Shown in pieces: positions 33,956 to 45,995 of a stretch of DNA of 64,000 nt. Below the pieces are notes generated by a model. That model had not been told where the DNA came from, searched no databases, and was given only the letters and a program-made list of their open reading frames with translations. Numbering within the stretch: position 1 is the stretch's first letter; each line of letters begins with the position of its first letter. A program made the position numbers and the translations under genes. The DNA comes from Terrihabitans soli (GTDB lineage: Bacteria; Pseudomonadota; Alphaproteobacteria; Rhizobiales; Methylopilaceae). The stretch spans positions 393,501 through 457,500 of the forward strand of contig NZ_AP023361.1 in NCBI RefSeq assembly GCF_014191545.1, written 5' to 3'.

Positions 33956-34348
33956 TTAGTTGTTGCTGGTCGCCTGGAAGGCGGCATCGACGCGGTTTGC
34001 GGCGCCGACGGCCACGCCGTAACCGGTCAGGAGCGGAACATTGGCGTTCTTCTCCACGGTCGTGGTGCGGGCCGAAGCGTCGCTGCGGTAGACCACGCGG
34101 CCCTTCGAGTCGAAGAAGAGAACGTCGTCGCCAAGTTTGCGGATTTCAGCGACTTCGAGCGCCTTCTGCTCTTGAGCGGCGGCAATCCGATCACCCTTCT
34201 TGGCCGTGTTCGAAACGGTCTTCGGGGCATGTTCGTCGACGCCGTAGCCGGCATCGGCCGGGCCGGGGGTGAGTGCGATCGCCGCGGCGAGCCCGACAAA
34301 GGCTCCGATAGCCAGGCCGGCAATGAATTTGGAGGTCTTGGTAGCCAT
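33956..34348 (-). CDS. Small exported protein of unknown function
   Basis: The 130-residue protein has a signal-anchor or signal peptide (FIAGLAIGAFVGLAAAIAL, about residues 8-26; possible cleavage near ADA-GYG). The mature part contains KLGDDVLFFDSKGRVVYRSD (about 71-90), a beta-rich stretch, and the repeat-free tail VGAANRVDAAFQATSNN. I recognise no domain. ATG at 34348 gives a proper signal; an in-frame start 54 bases upstream does not. It has its own candidate promoter and a strong terminator, so it is a single-gene unit. Confidence 0.65.
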   Translation of the reverse strand: MATKTSKFIAGLAIGAFVGLAAAIALTPGPADAGYGVDEHAPKTVSNTAKKGDRIAAAQEQKALEVAEIRKLGDDVLFFDSKGRVVYRSDASARTTTVEKNANVPLLTGYGVAVGAANRVDAAFQATSNN

Positions 34349-34408
34349 GACGTTAGGTCCCTCAATGTCCCGTCGCGGGGGCGTTCTGCCCGCGCCTGTC
34401 ATTGGGTT

Positions 34409-34437
34409 AGTAACGTTTGACCCCCCTGGAGGTTCAA
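34409..34437 (-). promoter_or_regulatory. Candidate promoter of the small exported-protein gene
   Basis: On the minus strand TTGAAC (34437-34432) and GTTACT (34414-34409) are 17 bases apart, about 60 bases before the ATG. A partial inverted repeat (GTTTGACC ... GGTTCAAAAC on the plus strand) overlaps the -35. The -10 is weak. Confidence 0.3.
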
Positions 34438-34452
34438 AACGGCTCTGGGAAT

Positions 34453-35577
34453 TTATCCGGTAATCGACCCGTCGAGGGCCGCTTTCAGAAATTCCCTAGC
34501 GTTTTGAGGGGGTACGTCGGGGGCAACGAAGCTGCGGCCGATGCCCCGGGCCAGGATAAAGGTCAGGCGCCCGGCCTTAACTTTCTTGTCCTGGGCCATG
34601 AGATCGAGCAATCGGTCGGCATCCCCGACCTCGCCCGGAATGTCCTGAATGCGGGTCGGCAGGCCCGCGGCCTTCAAATGATCGACGACCCTTTGGGCGT
34701 CTTCGGGGGCGGCAAGGCCGAGCCGGACCGAGAATTGGAAGGCCAAAGCCATGCCGATGGCGACGCCCTCGCCATGGACGAGGCGTGCGCCGTCATAGCC
34801 GACAGCGGCTTCGAGTGCGTGGCCGAACGTGTGGCCGAGATTGAGGAGGGCGCGGTCGCCGGTCTCGAACTCGTCACGCCCGACGATCGAGGCTTTCGAA
34901 GCGCAGCTCGTTGCAATCGCTTTGGTGCGGTCGGCGCCACCCTGAAAGACATTGCCCCAATGCTTTTCCAGCCAGCCGAAGAAACCGGCATCGTCGATCA
35001 GCCCGTACTTCACCACCTCGGCATAGCCGGCGCGGAATTCGCGGTCGGGCAAAGTGTCGAGGACGTCGGTGTCGGCGAGAACAAGGCTCGGCTGATGAAA
35101 CGCACCGATGAGGTTCTTTCCGGCTTTGGTGTTGATGCCGGTCTTGCCGCCGACCGATGAATCGACTTGAGCCAGCAGCGAGGTCGGCACCTGAATGACG
35201 CGCACGCCGCGGCGCAGGATCGAGGCGGCAAAGCCAGCAAGATCGCCGACGACACCGCCGCCGAACGCAATGACGACATCGCCGCGTTCGATTTTCGCAT
35301 CGAGCAGGCGCGAGCAGACCTCTTCGAGATGTTTGAAGCTTTTCGAGCCCTCGCCTGAGGGGATCACCGCCGCCGAATTGATCAGATGCGCGTCATCGAG
35401 GCTGGCGCGCACCGTGTCGAGATGAAGGCGCGCGACATTCTCGTCGGTGACGACGGCGGCCGTGCGCGCGCCGGCGGCCGCAACGTCGCGGCCGAGCTGC
35501 TGCAGCAGGCCCGAACCGATGCGGATGTCGTAAGCACGCGCACCGAGCGCAACAGGGACGATGACAGGCGCGCTCAT
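34453..35577 (-). CDS. aroB: 3-dehydroquinate synthase
   Basis: The 374-residue protein matches AroB: NAD-binding IPSGEGSKSFKHLEEV (about residues 75-90), FGGGVVGDLAGFAASILRRG, PTSLLAQVDSSVGGKTGIN (about 131-149), and zinc ligands in LNLGHTFGHALE and RLVHGEGVAIGM. It makes 3-dehydroquinate, the second step of the shikimate pathway. The ATG overlaps the aroK stop by four bases. Confidence 0.95.
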   Translation of the reverse strand: MSAPVIVPVALGARAYDIRIGSGLLQQLGRDVAAAGARTAAVVTDENVARLHLDTVRASLDDAHLINSAAVIPSGEGSKSFKHLEEVCSRLLDAKIERGDVVIAFGGGVVGDLAGFAASILRRGVRVIQVPTSLLAQVDSSVGGKTGINTKAGKNLIGAFHQPSLVLADTDVLDTLPDREFRAGYAEVVKYGLIDDAGFFGWLEKHWGNVFQGGADRTKAIATSCASKASIVGRDEFETGDRALLNLGHTFGHALEAAVGYDGARLVHGEGVAIGMALAFQFSVRLGLAAPEDAQRVVDHLKAAGLPTRIQDIPGEVGDADRLLDLMAQDKKVKAGRLTFILARGIGRSFVAPDVPPQNAREFLKAALDGSITG

Positions 35578-36173
35578 TCTTGGTCCTTTATGTCCAGAAA
35601 ACTCAGCATCTGGTCGAGCGTTTCGGCGACCATGGCTTCATGCGGCACATCGCGCGACATGACGGTGATATTGGCTTCGGCGTAAACCGGCTCGCGCTTT
35701 GCCAGAAGCTTGCGCAGCACGTCTTCGGGATCGCCGTTCTTGAGCAGCGGGCGGTTGCCGCGCTTCTTGACGCGGCGCAGGAGAACATCGACTTCGGCCT
35801 TCAGCCAGACGGAAATGCCGCGCGCTCTAATCTTCTCGCGCGTCGTCTCGTCCATGAACGCGCCGCCGCCGGTCGCGATCACCGAGGGCGGTGCATCGAG
35901 AAGCCGCGAGACGACGCGGCGCTCGCCGGCGCGGAATTCCGGCTCGCCGCGCGTTGCGAAGATTTCGGGGATCGTCATACTCGCCGCCTTCTCGATCTCG
36001 GTATCGGAATCGACGAAGGGAATTTCCAGCGCTTTGGCGAGGCGGCGGCCGACCGAACTTTTTCCGGCGCCCATCATGCCGACGAGCACAACCGAGCGTC
36101 CGCCAAGGCGCGCGCGTACACGCGAACCGGCTTCCTGCAGCTGCTGATCGTCGATATGGGCCGGGGCCGTCAT
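35574..36173 (-). CDS. aroK: Shikimate kinase
   Basis: The 199-residue protein has P-loop GMMGAGKSSVGRRLA (about residues 33-47), the shikimate-binding DSDTEIEKAA and FRAGERRVVSRLL, and GGGAFMDETTRE (about 101-112). It phosphorylates shikimate at the 3-hydroxyl. ATG at 36173 gives the usual alphaproteobacterial start (MTAPAHIDD); the frame extends upstream to 36224 without support. It is the first gene of the aroK-aroB operon. Confidence 0.93.
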   Translation of the reverse strand: MTAPAHIDDQQLQEAGSRVRARLGGRSVVLVGMMGAGKSSVGRRLAKALEIPFVDSDTEIEKAASMTIPEIFATRGEPEFRAGERRVVSRLLDAPPSVIATGGGAFMDETTREKIRARGISVWLKAEVDVLLRRVKKRGNRPLLKNGDPEDVLRKLLAKREPVYAEANITVMSRDVPHEAMVAETLDQMLSFLDIKDQE

Positions 36174-36289
36174 AATTCTTGAATCCTTGGGGCGTGGTTT
36201 CCACCAAAGCCCGTCTTGCCGCAAGGGCGTTGCCTTCGCGGCCGGGGCGTGATTCCTGTAAACGGTGAATCCTTAAGGCCCCGGTTCTC

Positions 36290-36430
36290 ATGCCGAGTAC
36301 ATTCCGCCTCCTGCGCAATCTGGCCGTTCTGGCTGCCCTGGTCTTTGCCGGGGTGTGGGCGCTGGCGACCTTTGTCGAGCCGACGCCGCGCGAAATGTCG
36401 GTCATCGTGCCGATCGACGTGGAGAAATGA
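36290..36430 (+). CDS. 46-residue membrane peptide coupled to xerD
   Basis: MPSTFRLLRNLAVLAALVFA opens a 46-residue protein with one hydrophobic helix (about residues 10-28) and a short periplasmic-type tail (EPTPREMSVIVPIDVEK). Its TGA overlaps the xerD ATG (ATGA at 36427-36430), so it is almost certainly translated. Small proteins in this position recur next to xerD in Rhizobiales genomes as far as I recall; none has a known function. Confidence 0.7.
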   Translation: MPSTFRLLRNLAVLAALVFAGVWALATFVEPTPREMSVIVPIDVEK

Positions 36431-37368
36431 CCCCCGGAATGGCGACGGAACGTCATATCGAGAGCTTTCTCGAAATGCTGTCGGCGGAACGGGGTGCCGC
36501 CAAAAATACGCTCGAGGCCTATCGGCGCGATCTCGACGATTATGCCGGCTTTCTCGACGGCCGCGGCCGGGACGCCGATACCGCCGATGCCGACGACATA
36601 AGGGCCTGGCTGAGCGATCTTTCAAAGCGCGGCTTTGCCGCCTCGTCCGCGGCACGGCGGCTGTCGGCGGTCAAGCAGATGCACCGCTTTCTCTATTCCG
36701 AGGGCGTGCGCAGCGAAGATCCGGGCGCCTCGCTGAACGGGCCCAAACGCGGTCGCCCTCTGCCGAAAGTCCTGACCATCAAGGAAGTCGACACGCTTCT
36801 CGCTGCCGCCGCCGAAGGCACGGGCGATGAGAGCCGGCCGCCGATCGAGCGTCTCCGAGCCGCGCGCATGACGGCGCTGCTCGAAATCCTCTACGCCACG
36901 GGCCTTCGCGTCTCCGAACTCGTCACGCTGCCGCGCTCCTCGGCGCGGCCGGGCATCCAGGTTCTGTCGATCAAGGGCAAAGGCGGTCGCGAGCGCCTTG
37001 TGCCGCTGACAGATGTCGCCCGGCGCGCCACCGCTGCCTATCTCGACCTGCTCGAGGGGCGCAATGGCAGGCCGAGCCCGCATCTTTTCCCGGCCTTGTC
37101 GGAAAGCGGCCATCTGACCCGCCAGGCCTTCGCCCGCGACCTCAAAGAGGTCGCCATCCGGGCCGGGCTCGACCCCACACGGGTCTCTCCGCATGTCCTG
37201 AGGCACGCTTTCGCCAGCCATCTTTTGCAGAACGGGGCGGATCTGCGCTCGGTCCAGCAGCTTCTCGGCCATGCCGATGTCGCCACCACCCAGATCTACA
37301 CCCATGTTCTGGATGAAAGGCTGGCCGGAATGGTGCGCGATCTCCATCCCCTGGGGGATTCGGAGTAA
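36427..37368 (+). CDS. xerD: Tyrosine recombinase XerD
   Basis: The 313-residue protein has a SAM-like N-terminal core-binding domain (about 8-100; FLEMLSAERGAAKNTLEAYRR in part) and the catalytic domain with the R-K-H-R-H-Y residues: ATGLRVSELV (Arg), SIKGKGGRERLVPL (Lys), HVLRHAFASHLL (His-Arg), LGHADVATTQIYTHV (His and nucleophile Tyr). With XerC it resolves chromosome dimers at dif with FtsK. The start at 36427 overlaps the small membrane peptide; an upstream in-frame start at 36355 would lie inside that gene. Confidence 0.92.
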   Translation: MTPGMATERHIESFLEMLSAERGAAKNTLEAYRRDLDDYAGFLDGRGRDADTADADDIRAWLSDLSKRGFAASSAARRLSAVKQMHRFLYSEGVRSEDPGASLNGPKRGRPLPKVLTIKEVDTLLAAAAEGTGDESRPPIERLRAARMTALLEILYATGLRVSELVTLPRSSARPGIQVLSIKGKGGRERLVPLTDVARRATAAYLDLLEGRNGRPSPHLFPALSESGHLTRQAFARDLKEVAIRAGLDPTRVSPHVLRHAFASHLLQNGADLRSVQQLLGHADVATTQIYTHVLDERLAGMVRDLHPLGDSE

Positions 37369-37463
37369 GCTTGACTTAACGTCCCCCTGACATCAGTTTC
37401 CCGGCGCCCAGCGGCCGATGTCCGCGATAGAGGGGTCAGGGCCCCCCACAGCATCCCCCGGAC

Positions 37464-38420
37464 ATGCGCAGCTATCTCGATTTCGAAAAACATATTGCGG
37501 AGCTCGAGGCGAAGATCGACGAGCTTCGGACCGTTGCATCGGGCGGCCAGGTCGACGTCGAGGCTGAGATCGCGCGTCTGCAGAAGCTGGTCGAGGAAGC
37601 CCTCAACGAGCTCTATGCGAAGCTGACGCCCTGGCAGAAAACGCAGGTCGCGCGCCACCCGCTGCGCCCGCATTTCACCGATTACACCCAGTCCCTCTTC
37701 ACCGATTTCACCGAGCTCGCCGGCGACCGCAAATTCGGCGACGACGCGGCGATTGTCGGCGGTTTCGCCCGGTTCCGCGGCGAGAGCGTCATGGTTCTGG
37801 GCCATGAGCGTGGTTCGGACACCGAGAGCCGCCTGAAACACAATTTCGGCATGGCCCGGCCCGAAGGCTACCGCAAGGCGGTGCGCCTGATGGAAATGGC
37901 CGACCGGTTCGGCATTCCGATCGTCAGCCTTGTCGACACCGCCGGCGCCTATCCCGGCATCGATGCGGAAGAGCGCGGCCAGGCGGAAGCCATCGCCCGG
38001 TCGACGGAAGCCTGCCTCAATCTCGGCGTGCCCAATGTGGCGGTGATCATCGGCGAGGGCGGCTCGGGCGGCGCTATCGCCATCGCCACAGCCAACAGCG
38101 TCCAGATGCTGGAGCACTCGGTCTACAGCGTCATCTCGCCGGAAGGCGCCGCCTCGATCCTGTGGCGCGATTCGGCCCGGGCCCAGGATGCGGCGGCGAA
38201 TCTGAAAATCACTGCCGGGGATCTCCTCAAGCTCGGTGTGATCGACAGCATCATTCCGGAGCCCATCGGCGGCGCCCAGCGTCACCCGGATCAGATGATC
38301 GCCTCAGTGGGAGAAGCGGTCGCCGACGCCCTCGACGGGTTGAAGGGGCTCGACCGCGATACGGTCCGCCGCAAACGGCGGGAAAAATTCCTCGCCATCG
38401 GCCGCCATATCCCCGCCTAA
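37464..38420 (+). CDS. accA: Acetyl-CoA carboxylase carboxyltransferase subunit alpha
   Basis: The 318-residue protein starts with the typical [19 protein letters not shown] and contains the carboxyltransferase blocks [45 protein letters not shown] and [12 protein letters not shown]. With AccD it transfers the carboxyl group from biotin to acetyl-CoA for fatty acid synthesis. It stands 95 bases after xerD. Confidence 0.96.
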   Translation: MRSYLDFEKHIAELEAKIDELRTVASGGQVDVEAEIARLQKLVEEALNELYAKLTPWQKTQVARHPLRPHFTDYTQSLFTDFTELAGDRKFGDDAAIVGGFARFRGESVMVLGHERGSDTESRLKHNFGMARPEGYRKAVRLMEMADRFGIPIVSLVDTAGAYPGIDAEERGQAEAIARSTEACLNLGVPNVAVIIGEGGSGGAIAIATANSVQMLEHSVYSVISPEGAASILWRDSARAQDAAANLKITAGDLLKLGVIDSIIPEPIGGAQRHPDQMIASVGEAVADALDGLKGLDRDTVRRKRREKFLAIGRHIPA

Positions 38421-38547
38421 GTTTTTGGTTCTAAACCATTAACTTGCACGCGATCGCGTTAAGATTGCGGTAACTTTCTAGTAAGGCTAAACCGTTTTAG
38501 TCGAGGGTGGCCGGCCGAGAAGGCCGGCAGACGGATTCCGGGGACCC

Positions 38548-40056
38548 ATGACGAGCCGCTTTTCCTCTTCGCTTCTGATTGTCGGTGCCGCGGCGCTGAT
38601 CCTCGGCGGCTGCCAGGGAACCGAGACCGCCGGCAAGTACAAGCATATCGAGCCGATCCCGGACAAAACGCTCGCCCTTATGAAAGATAAGGGCATGAGC
38701 CGGCGCGATCCGATCCTGATCCGCATCTACAAGGAAACGAGCGAGCTCGAACTCTGGAAGAAGAAGGCGGACGGCCGTTACGGCCTGCTCAAGACCTACG
38801 AGATCTGCCGCTTCTCCGGAACGCTCGGCCCGAAAAAGGTCGAAGGCGACGGCCAGTCGCCGGAGGGCTTCTATCAGGTCACGCCAGGCCAGATGAATCC
38901 GAACTCGCAATATTATCTGTCGTTCAATCTCGGCTTCCCGAACGCGTATGACCGCAGCCTCGGCCGCACCGGCGCGCACCTGATGGTGCATGGCGACTGC
39001 CTGTCCAAGGGCTGCTACGCGATGACCGACAAACAGATCGGCGAGCTTTATTCGATCGCCCGCGAAGCGCTTAATGCCGGCCAGCCGGCCTTCCAGGTTC
39101 AGGCTCTCCCGTTCCGCATGACCGCCGAGAACATGGCGCGCCGGCGCGACGACAAGAATTTCGAGTTCTGGGAAAATCTCAAGGAGGGCGCCGACCACTT
39201 CGAGGAGACCAAGCTCGAACCGAAGGTCAATGTCTGCGGCCATAAATACGTCTTCGACGCGACGCCGAAAAATGGCGGCACCTTCGATCCGAATGCGGCC
39301 TGCCCGGAATTCGAGGTCGATCCACGCATCGCCATGGCGGTCGGCGGCAAGGAGCGTCAGGATAAGACCGAGTTCGACAAACTCGTCTCCGGCGGCCTGC
39401 AGACCGCGGAGGCCTATGCGCCGCAGAACGGCCGCGAGCGCCGTTCGCTGAGCGATCCGATCCGCCGTCCGCAGCCTGTCGTGATGATCGCCGAAGCGCC
39501 AAAGCCCCAGCAGGCCTTCGCGCTCGCTATGGTCGACAGCAATGCCGGTTCTGGCGTGCCGATGCCGGTGCCGTCGCCCTACAAGACCACCGCTGCCGTG
39601 AAGTCCGAAAAGCCCGGCATGTTCTCCTGGCTGCGCGAGAAGCCGGCCAATGAGAAGACGGGCTCGACGCCGTCGGCCACGACGCCTTCAGCGAAGAGCG
39701 CGGCGAGCACGGTCGCGATGGCCGAGCGCAATCGCACGCCGCCGCCGAGCCAGCCGATCGCAGCCTCGCTCGCGCCGGTGCCGAAAGAAAAGCCCTTCTA
39801 CAAGCGCCTCTGGGGCTTTGGCGGGAAGGATGAAGCTCCGGCGGAAGCCGCAGCGCCGCCGCAGCCCGCGTCCGCGCCGAAGGCCGCTGCTGCTCCCGCG
39901 CCTGCACCGCGTCCGGCTTCTGCGCCAAAGCCTCAGGCTTCCGTGCCGCAGTCCAAGCCCGCTCCGGCGGAAAGCGCCGCGCCTCCGCCGACGCGCACCG
40001 ACGCCGCATTCGGCGCCTTCGGTCCGCCGCCCGTGCAGTCCGGCGGCTTCCAGTAA
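38548..40056 (+). CDS. YafK-type L,D-transpeptidase lipoprotein
   Basis: The 502-residue protein has a lipobox (ILGGC, Cys22) and a catalytic L,D-transpeptidase (YkuD) domain (about 50-170). The active-site segment LMVHGDCLSKGCYAMTD holds His148 and the nucleophile Cys156 in the YafK-style SxGC pattern. Residues from about 285 to the end are Pro/Ala/Lys-rich, a wall-spanning or disordered tail unusual in length compared with enterobacterial YafK (about 245). The enzyme could remodel peptidoglycan crosslinks or cleave lipoprotein-peptidoglycan links. A bidirectional terminator follows. Confidence 0.82.
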   Translation: MTSRFSSSLLIVGAAALILGGCQGTETAGKYKHIEPIPDKTLALMKDKGMSRRDPILIRIYKETSELELWKKKADGRYGLLKTYEICRFSGTLGPKKVEGDGQSPEGFYQVTPGQMNPNSQYYLSFNLGFPNAYDRSLGRTGAHLMVHGDCLSKGCYAMTDKQIGELYSIAREALNAGQPAFQVQALPFRMTAENMARRRDDKNFEFWENLKEGADHFEETKLEPKVNVCGHKYVFDATPKNGGTFDPNAACPEFEVDPRIAMAVGGKERQDKTEFDKLVSGGLQTAEAYAPQNGRERRSLSDPIRRPQPVVMIAEAPKPQQAFALAMVDSNAGSGVPMPVPSPYKTTAAVKSEKPGMFSWLREKPANEKTGSTPSATTPSAKSAASTVAMAERNRTPPPSQPIAASLAPVPKEKPFYKRLWGFGGKDEAPAEAAAPPQPASAPKAAAAPAPAPRPASAPKPQASVPQSKPAPAESAAPPPTRTDAAFGAFGPPPVQSGGFQ

Positions 40057-40073
40057 TCCCGTCTCACCCGCAA

Positions 40074-40108
40074 TAAAAAACGGCCGCTCACGCGGCCGTC
40101 TTTTTATT
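40074..40108. terminator. Bidirectional intrinsic terminator
   Basis: AAAAAA then ACGGCCGC-TCAC-GCGGCCGT then CTTTTT (stem 40080-40087 / 40092-40099). The A-run and T-run on either side let it serve both the L,D-transpeptidase gene and the convergent secA. Confidence 0.88.
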
Positions 40109-40125
40109 TGTAAGTGCTACGTTCT

Positions 40126-42921
<2,796 letters not shown>

Positions 42922-43093
42922 CAAAGCCTCGTGAATGTCGCTTGCCTAAGCGCGAAAAGGGTTACGCCCTAGGGCGTCTGGGACCGCAAGGCCGGCGGCC
43001 GCCGTTTCGGGCGGTTCCGTGCGGGTTTAGGGAGGACGCGGGCGGTTAATCCCTGAAAAACATGACCGTTCCTAGACGGATGGGGGGAGAATT

Positions 43094-43132
43094 ATGAACG
43101 CGTCTGAGGGTTGTCAATGTGACCCGTTTTAG
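43094..43132 (+). other. Possible 12-codon open frame ahead of the parvulin gene
   Basis: ATG at 43094 follows GGGGGGAG by about 5 bases and encodes MNASEGCQCDPF before TAG. It is too short to judge by composition; a leader peptide is possible, as is chance. Confidence 0.15.
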
Positions 43133-43185
43133 GCCAGTGTCCGCCCGCTCGCGGCCCAAGAGCCGCCTGAGAGGAATTAACCCCG

Positions 43186-44061
43186 ATGATCCGTGAACTT
43201 CTCGGCCGTCCCGGCCGCTCCGCCCTCATTCTCGCTCTGGCCCTTAGTGCCTCGGCGGCCCTGGCGCAGACCCCCCCGGCGACGGCTCCGGCCGACCCGA
43301 ATGCGGTGGTGGCGACGGTCAATGGCGAGAAGCTGACCGAGCGCGAAGTCCAGCTGGCTCTGCAGGAACTGCCCCAGAATTCCGGCTCGCCGGAAGAGCA
43401 GCGTGAGGAAATCATCGGCTTTCTGATCAACGCCAAGCTCGTCGCCAAGGCGGCCCGCGACGCCAAGATGGACCAGGGCGCCGATTACGACATCAAGCTC
43501 GAGTTCGGCCGCCAGCGTGTCCTGATGCAGACCTATCTCGAAAAAGCCGCCAAAGAAGGCGTGACCGAGGAAGCCGTCAAAAAGGTCTTCGACGATACGA
43601 TCAAGGAAATGAAGCCGGAAGAGGAAATCCGCGCCCGTCATATCCTCGTCGAGACCGAGGAAGAGGCCAAGAAGGTCGCCGACCGCATCAAGGCCGGCGA
43701 AGATTTCGCCGCCATCGCCAAGGAAGTGTCGAAGGATCCGGGTTCGGGCGCCGAGGGCGGCGATCTCGGTTATTTCGCCAAGGGCAATATGGTGCCCGAA
43801 TTCGGCGAAGCCGCCGAAAAGCTCGAGGTCGGCAAAGTCTCCGATCCGGTGAAGTCCCAGTATGGCTGGCACATCATCAAGGTCGAGGATAAGCGCACCA
43901 AGCCGCTGCCGAAATTCGAGGACGTGCGCGCCCAGATCGAGGAATATGTGTCGCGCCGCGCCCAGCAGGAAGCGGTGAAGAAGCTTCTCGACGCCGCCAA
44001 GATCGAGCGCGTCGGCGCGCCGGTCAAAAAGCTCGAAGAAACTCCGGCTCCGGCGAAGTAA
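43186..44061 (+). CDS. Periplasmic parvulin-type peptidyl-prolyl isomerase
   Basis: The 291-residue protein has a signal peptide ending near ALA-QTP (about residue 28), a SurA-like N-terminal helical region (about 40-145) and one PpiC/rotamase domain (about 150-245: [52 protein letters not shown]). It helps outer-membrane proteins fold. The signal peptide begins at the ATG at 43186 behind GAGAGGAATTAACC. It is the first gene before argJ, 10 bases apart. Confidence 0.88.
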   Translation: MIRELLGRPGRSALILALALSASAALAQTPPATAPADPNAVVATVNGEKLTEREVQLALQELPQNSGSPEEQREEIIGFLINAKLVAKAARDAKMDQGADYDIKLEFGRQRVLMQTYLEKAAKEGVTEEAVKKVFDDTIKEMKPEEEIRARHILVETEEEAKKVADRIKAGEDFAAIAKEVSKDPGSGAEGGDLGYFAKGNMVPEFGEAAEKLEVGKVSDPVKSQYGWHIIKVEDKRTKPLPKFEDVRAQIEEYVSRRAQQEAVKKLLDAAKIERVGAPVKKLEETPAPAK

Positions 44062-44071
44062 GAGGCGCCTT

Positions 44072-45304
44072 ATGGCAGGCAAGCTTTCGCCGCTGGCGCC
44101 GAAAAGCTTTCCGGCGCTGCCGGCGCTTGCCGGCGTCACCATCGCAACGGCGGAAGCCGGTATCCGCTATAAAGGCCGCACCGACGTCCTTCTGATGCTG
44201 TTTGCGCCGGGGACCAGCGTCGCCGGCGTGTTCACCCGCTCCCGCTGTCCGTCGGCGCCGGTCGATTGGTGCCGCGCCGTTCTGCCCGCCGGCAAAGCGC
44301 GCGCCCTCGTCGTCAATTCCGGCAACGCCAACGCCTTCACCGGCAAGAAAGGCCGCGCCGCGACGAAACTGACGGCCGAGCTTGCGGCCAAGGCGATCGG
44401 TTGCGCCGAAAACGAAATCTTCCTCGCTTCCACCGGCGTTATCGGCGAGCCGCTCGATGCGGAAAAATTCCGCGGCGTTCTCGACAGACTGGCGAAGGGA
44501 ACCACCGGCAATGCGTGGGAGAAAGCCGCCCGCGCCATCATGACGACCGACACGTTCCCGAAGGGTGCGTCGGCGCATCTTGATCTCGACGGCACGCAGA
44601 TTTCGATTTCCGGCATCGCCAAGGGCGCCGGCATGATCGCGCCGGATATGGCGACCATGCTGAGCTTCCTTGCGACCGATGCGCCGGTATCGCCCCCCGT
44701 GCTGCAAAGCCTGTTGTCGGAAGCGGTGCAGACGACCTTCAACTGCGTCACCGTCGATGGCGATACCTCGACCTCGGATACGCTCCTTGCCTTTGCGACG
44801 GGCGCTGCCGGCGGCAAGGAAATCTCCGATCCGAAAGATCCGCGCGCTTATGCGCTCGGCGCTGCGTTCAAACAGGTCTTGGGCGATCTCGCCCAGCAGG
44901 TTGCCCGCGATGGCGAGGGCGCAACGAAATTCATCACCGTTGATGTCGAAGGCGCCGAAAGCGATGAATCGGCGCGGCGCATCGCGCTGTCGATTGCGAA
45001 TTCGCCTCTGGTCAAAACGGCGATCGCCGGCGAAGACGCCAATTGGGGCCGCGTCGTCATGGCCGTCGGCAAAGCCGGCGAGCCTGCGGACCGCGATAAA
45101 CTGTCCATACATTTTGGCGGCATCCGCGTCGCCGCAGACGGCGAGCGCGATCCGACTTACGATGAAGCGAAAACCTCGGCCTATATGAAGAGCCAGGATA
45201 TCGGCGTGCGCGTCGAGATCGGGCTCGGGTCCGGCAAAGCGCGCGTTTGGACGTGCGATCTGACATCGGATTATATCTCTATTAACGCAGATTACCGGTC
45301 GTAA
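44072..45304 (+). CDS. argJ: Bifunctional ornithine acetyltransferase / N-acetylglutamate synthase
   Basis: The 410-residue precursor has the self-cleavage and nucleophile motif [14 protein letters not shown] with Thr195 as the expected N-terminal nucleophile of the beta chain. Other landmarks are [12 protein letters not shown] and [10 protein letters not shown] (oxyanion region, about 120-129) and [15 protein letters not shown]. It recycles the acetyl group in arginine synthesis. The secA-parvulin-argJ-mutT order is common in Rhizobiales. Confidence 0.95.
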   Translation: MAGKLSPLAPKSFPALPALAGVTIATAEAGIRYKGRTDVLLMLFAPGTSVAGVFTRSRCPSAPVDWCRAVLPAGKARALVVNSGNANAFTGKKGRAATKLTAELAAKAIGCAENEIFLASTGVIGEPLDAEKFRGVLDRLAKGTTGNAWEKAARAIMTTDTFPKGASAHLDLDGTQISISGIAKGAGMIAPDMATMLSFLATDAPVSPPVLQSLLSEAVQTTFNCVTVDGDTSTSDTLLAFATGAAGGKEISDPKDPRAYALGAAFKQVLGDLAQQVARDGEGATKFITVDVEGAESDESARRIALSIANSPLVKTAIAGEDANWGRVVMAVGKAGEPADRDKLSIHFGGIRVAADGERDPTYDEAKTSAYMKSQDIGVRVEIGLGSGKARVWTCDLTSDYISINADYRS

Positions 45305-45365
45305 TAATTCGATAAAATACCCCCGACTTTCTGCAATCGCTGAATGCCGTCTTTAAGATTTTAGC

Positions 45366-45788
45366 ATGATACTCGCGAAATCTGAGGTGAAGCCGCTCTT
45401 GCTTGTTGCGGCCTGCGCTCTGGTCGATGCCGACGGACGGGTCCTCTTGGCCCAGCGTCCCGAAGGCAAGCCGATGGCAGGTCTCTGGGAATTCCCGGGA
45501 GGCAAGGTGGAGGCAGGCGAGACCCCGGAAGAAACTTTAATCAGGGAGCTCGCTGAGGAACTGGGAATAGAAGTTAAGGCGGCCTGTTTGGCGCCCTTAA
45601 CGTTCGCAAGTCACGGCTACGACCACATGCACCTTCTGATGCCGCTTTACATATGCCGGCGCTGGGAGGGAATGGTGAAGCCGCTGGAGGGCCAGACGCT
45701 GGCCTGGGTCGAACCTAAACGGCTCAGGACCTACCCGATGCCCGCCGCTGACGAGCCTCTGATCCCGGCTCTGATCGACCTCCTCTAA
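45366..45788 (+). CDS. mutT: MutT-type Nudix hydrolase (8-oxo-dGTP diphosphatase)
   Basis: The 140-residue protein contains a full Nudix box, GGKVEAGETPEETLIRELAEELGI (given in part; G-x5-E-x7-RE-x2-EE-x-G, about residues 38-60), and the MutT-like FASHGYDHMHLLMPLYICRRW. It removes 8-oxo-dGTP from the nucleotide pool. It starts 62 bases after argJ. Confidence 0.9.
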   Translation: MILAKSEVKPLLLVAACALVDADGRVLLAQRPEGKPMAGLWEFPGGKVEAGETPEETLIRELAEELGIEVKAACLAPLTFASHGYDHMHLLMPLYICRRWEGMVKPLEGQTLAWVEPKRLRTYPMPAADEPLIPALIDLL

Positions 45789-45804
45789 AGCTTGGGGGCA
45801 GAAA

Positions 45805-45990
45805 ATGGCCAATATGATTCAGCTCGTGAAGACCTTCGCCAAGGATGAAAGCGGCGCGACCGCCATCGAATACGGCCTCATCGCCGCGATGATTTCCGTG
45901 GCCGTTATCGGCGCTGTCAGCTTTGTCGGCGATGAACTCGGCAACGTGTTCAACTCGGTCGGCGAGACGCTCGAAGGCTCGATCAAGTAA
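45805..45990 (+). CDS. Flp-family type IVb pilin
   Basis: The 61-residue prepilin has the Flp signature: a short basic leader, then DESGATAIEYGLIAAMISVAVIG (in part; about 14-36), where a prepilin peptidase would cut after Gly17 and Glu22-Tyr23 gives the conserved E-Y pair. It would assemble Tad/Flp adhesive pili. No cpa or tad genes are in the window, so this is an isolated pilin gene 16 bases after mutT. Confidence 0.9.
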   Translation: MANMIQLVKTFAKDESGATAIEYGLIAAMISVAVIGAVSFVGDELGNVFNSVGETLEGSIK

Positions 45991-45995
45991 TTTGA

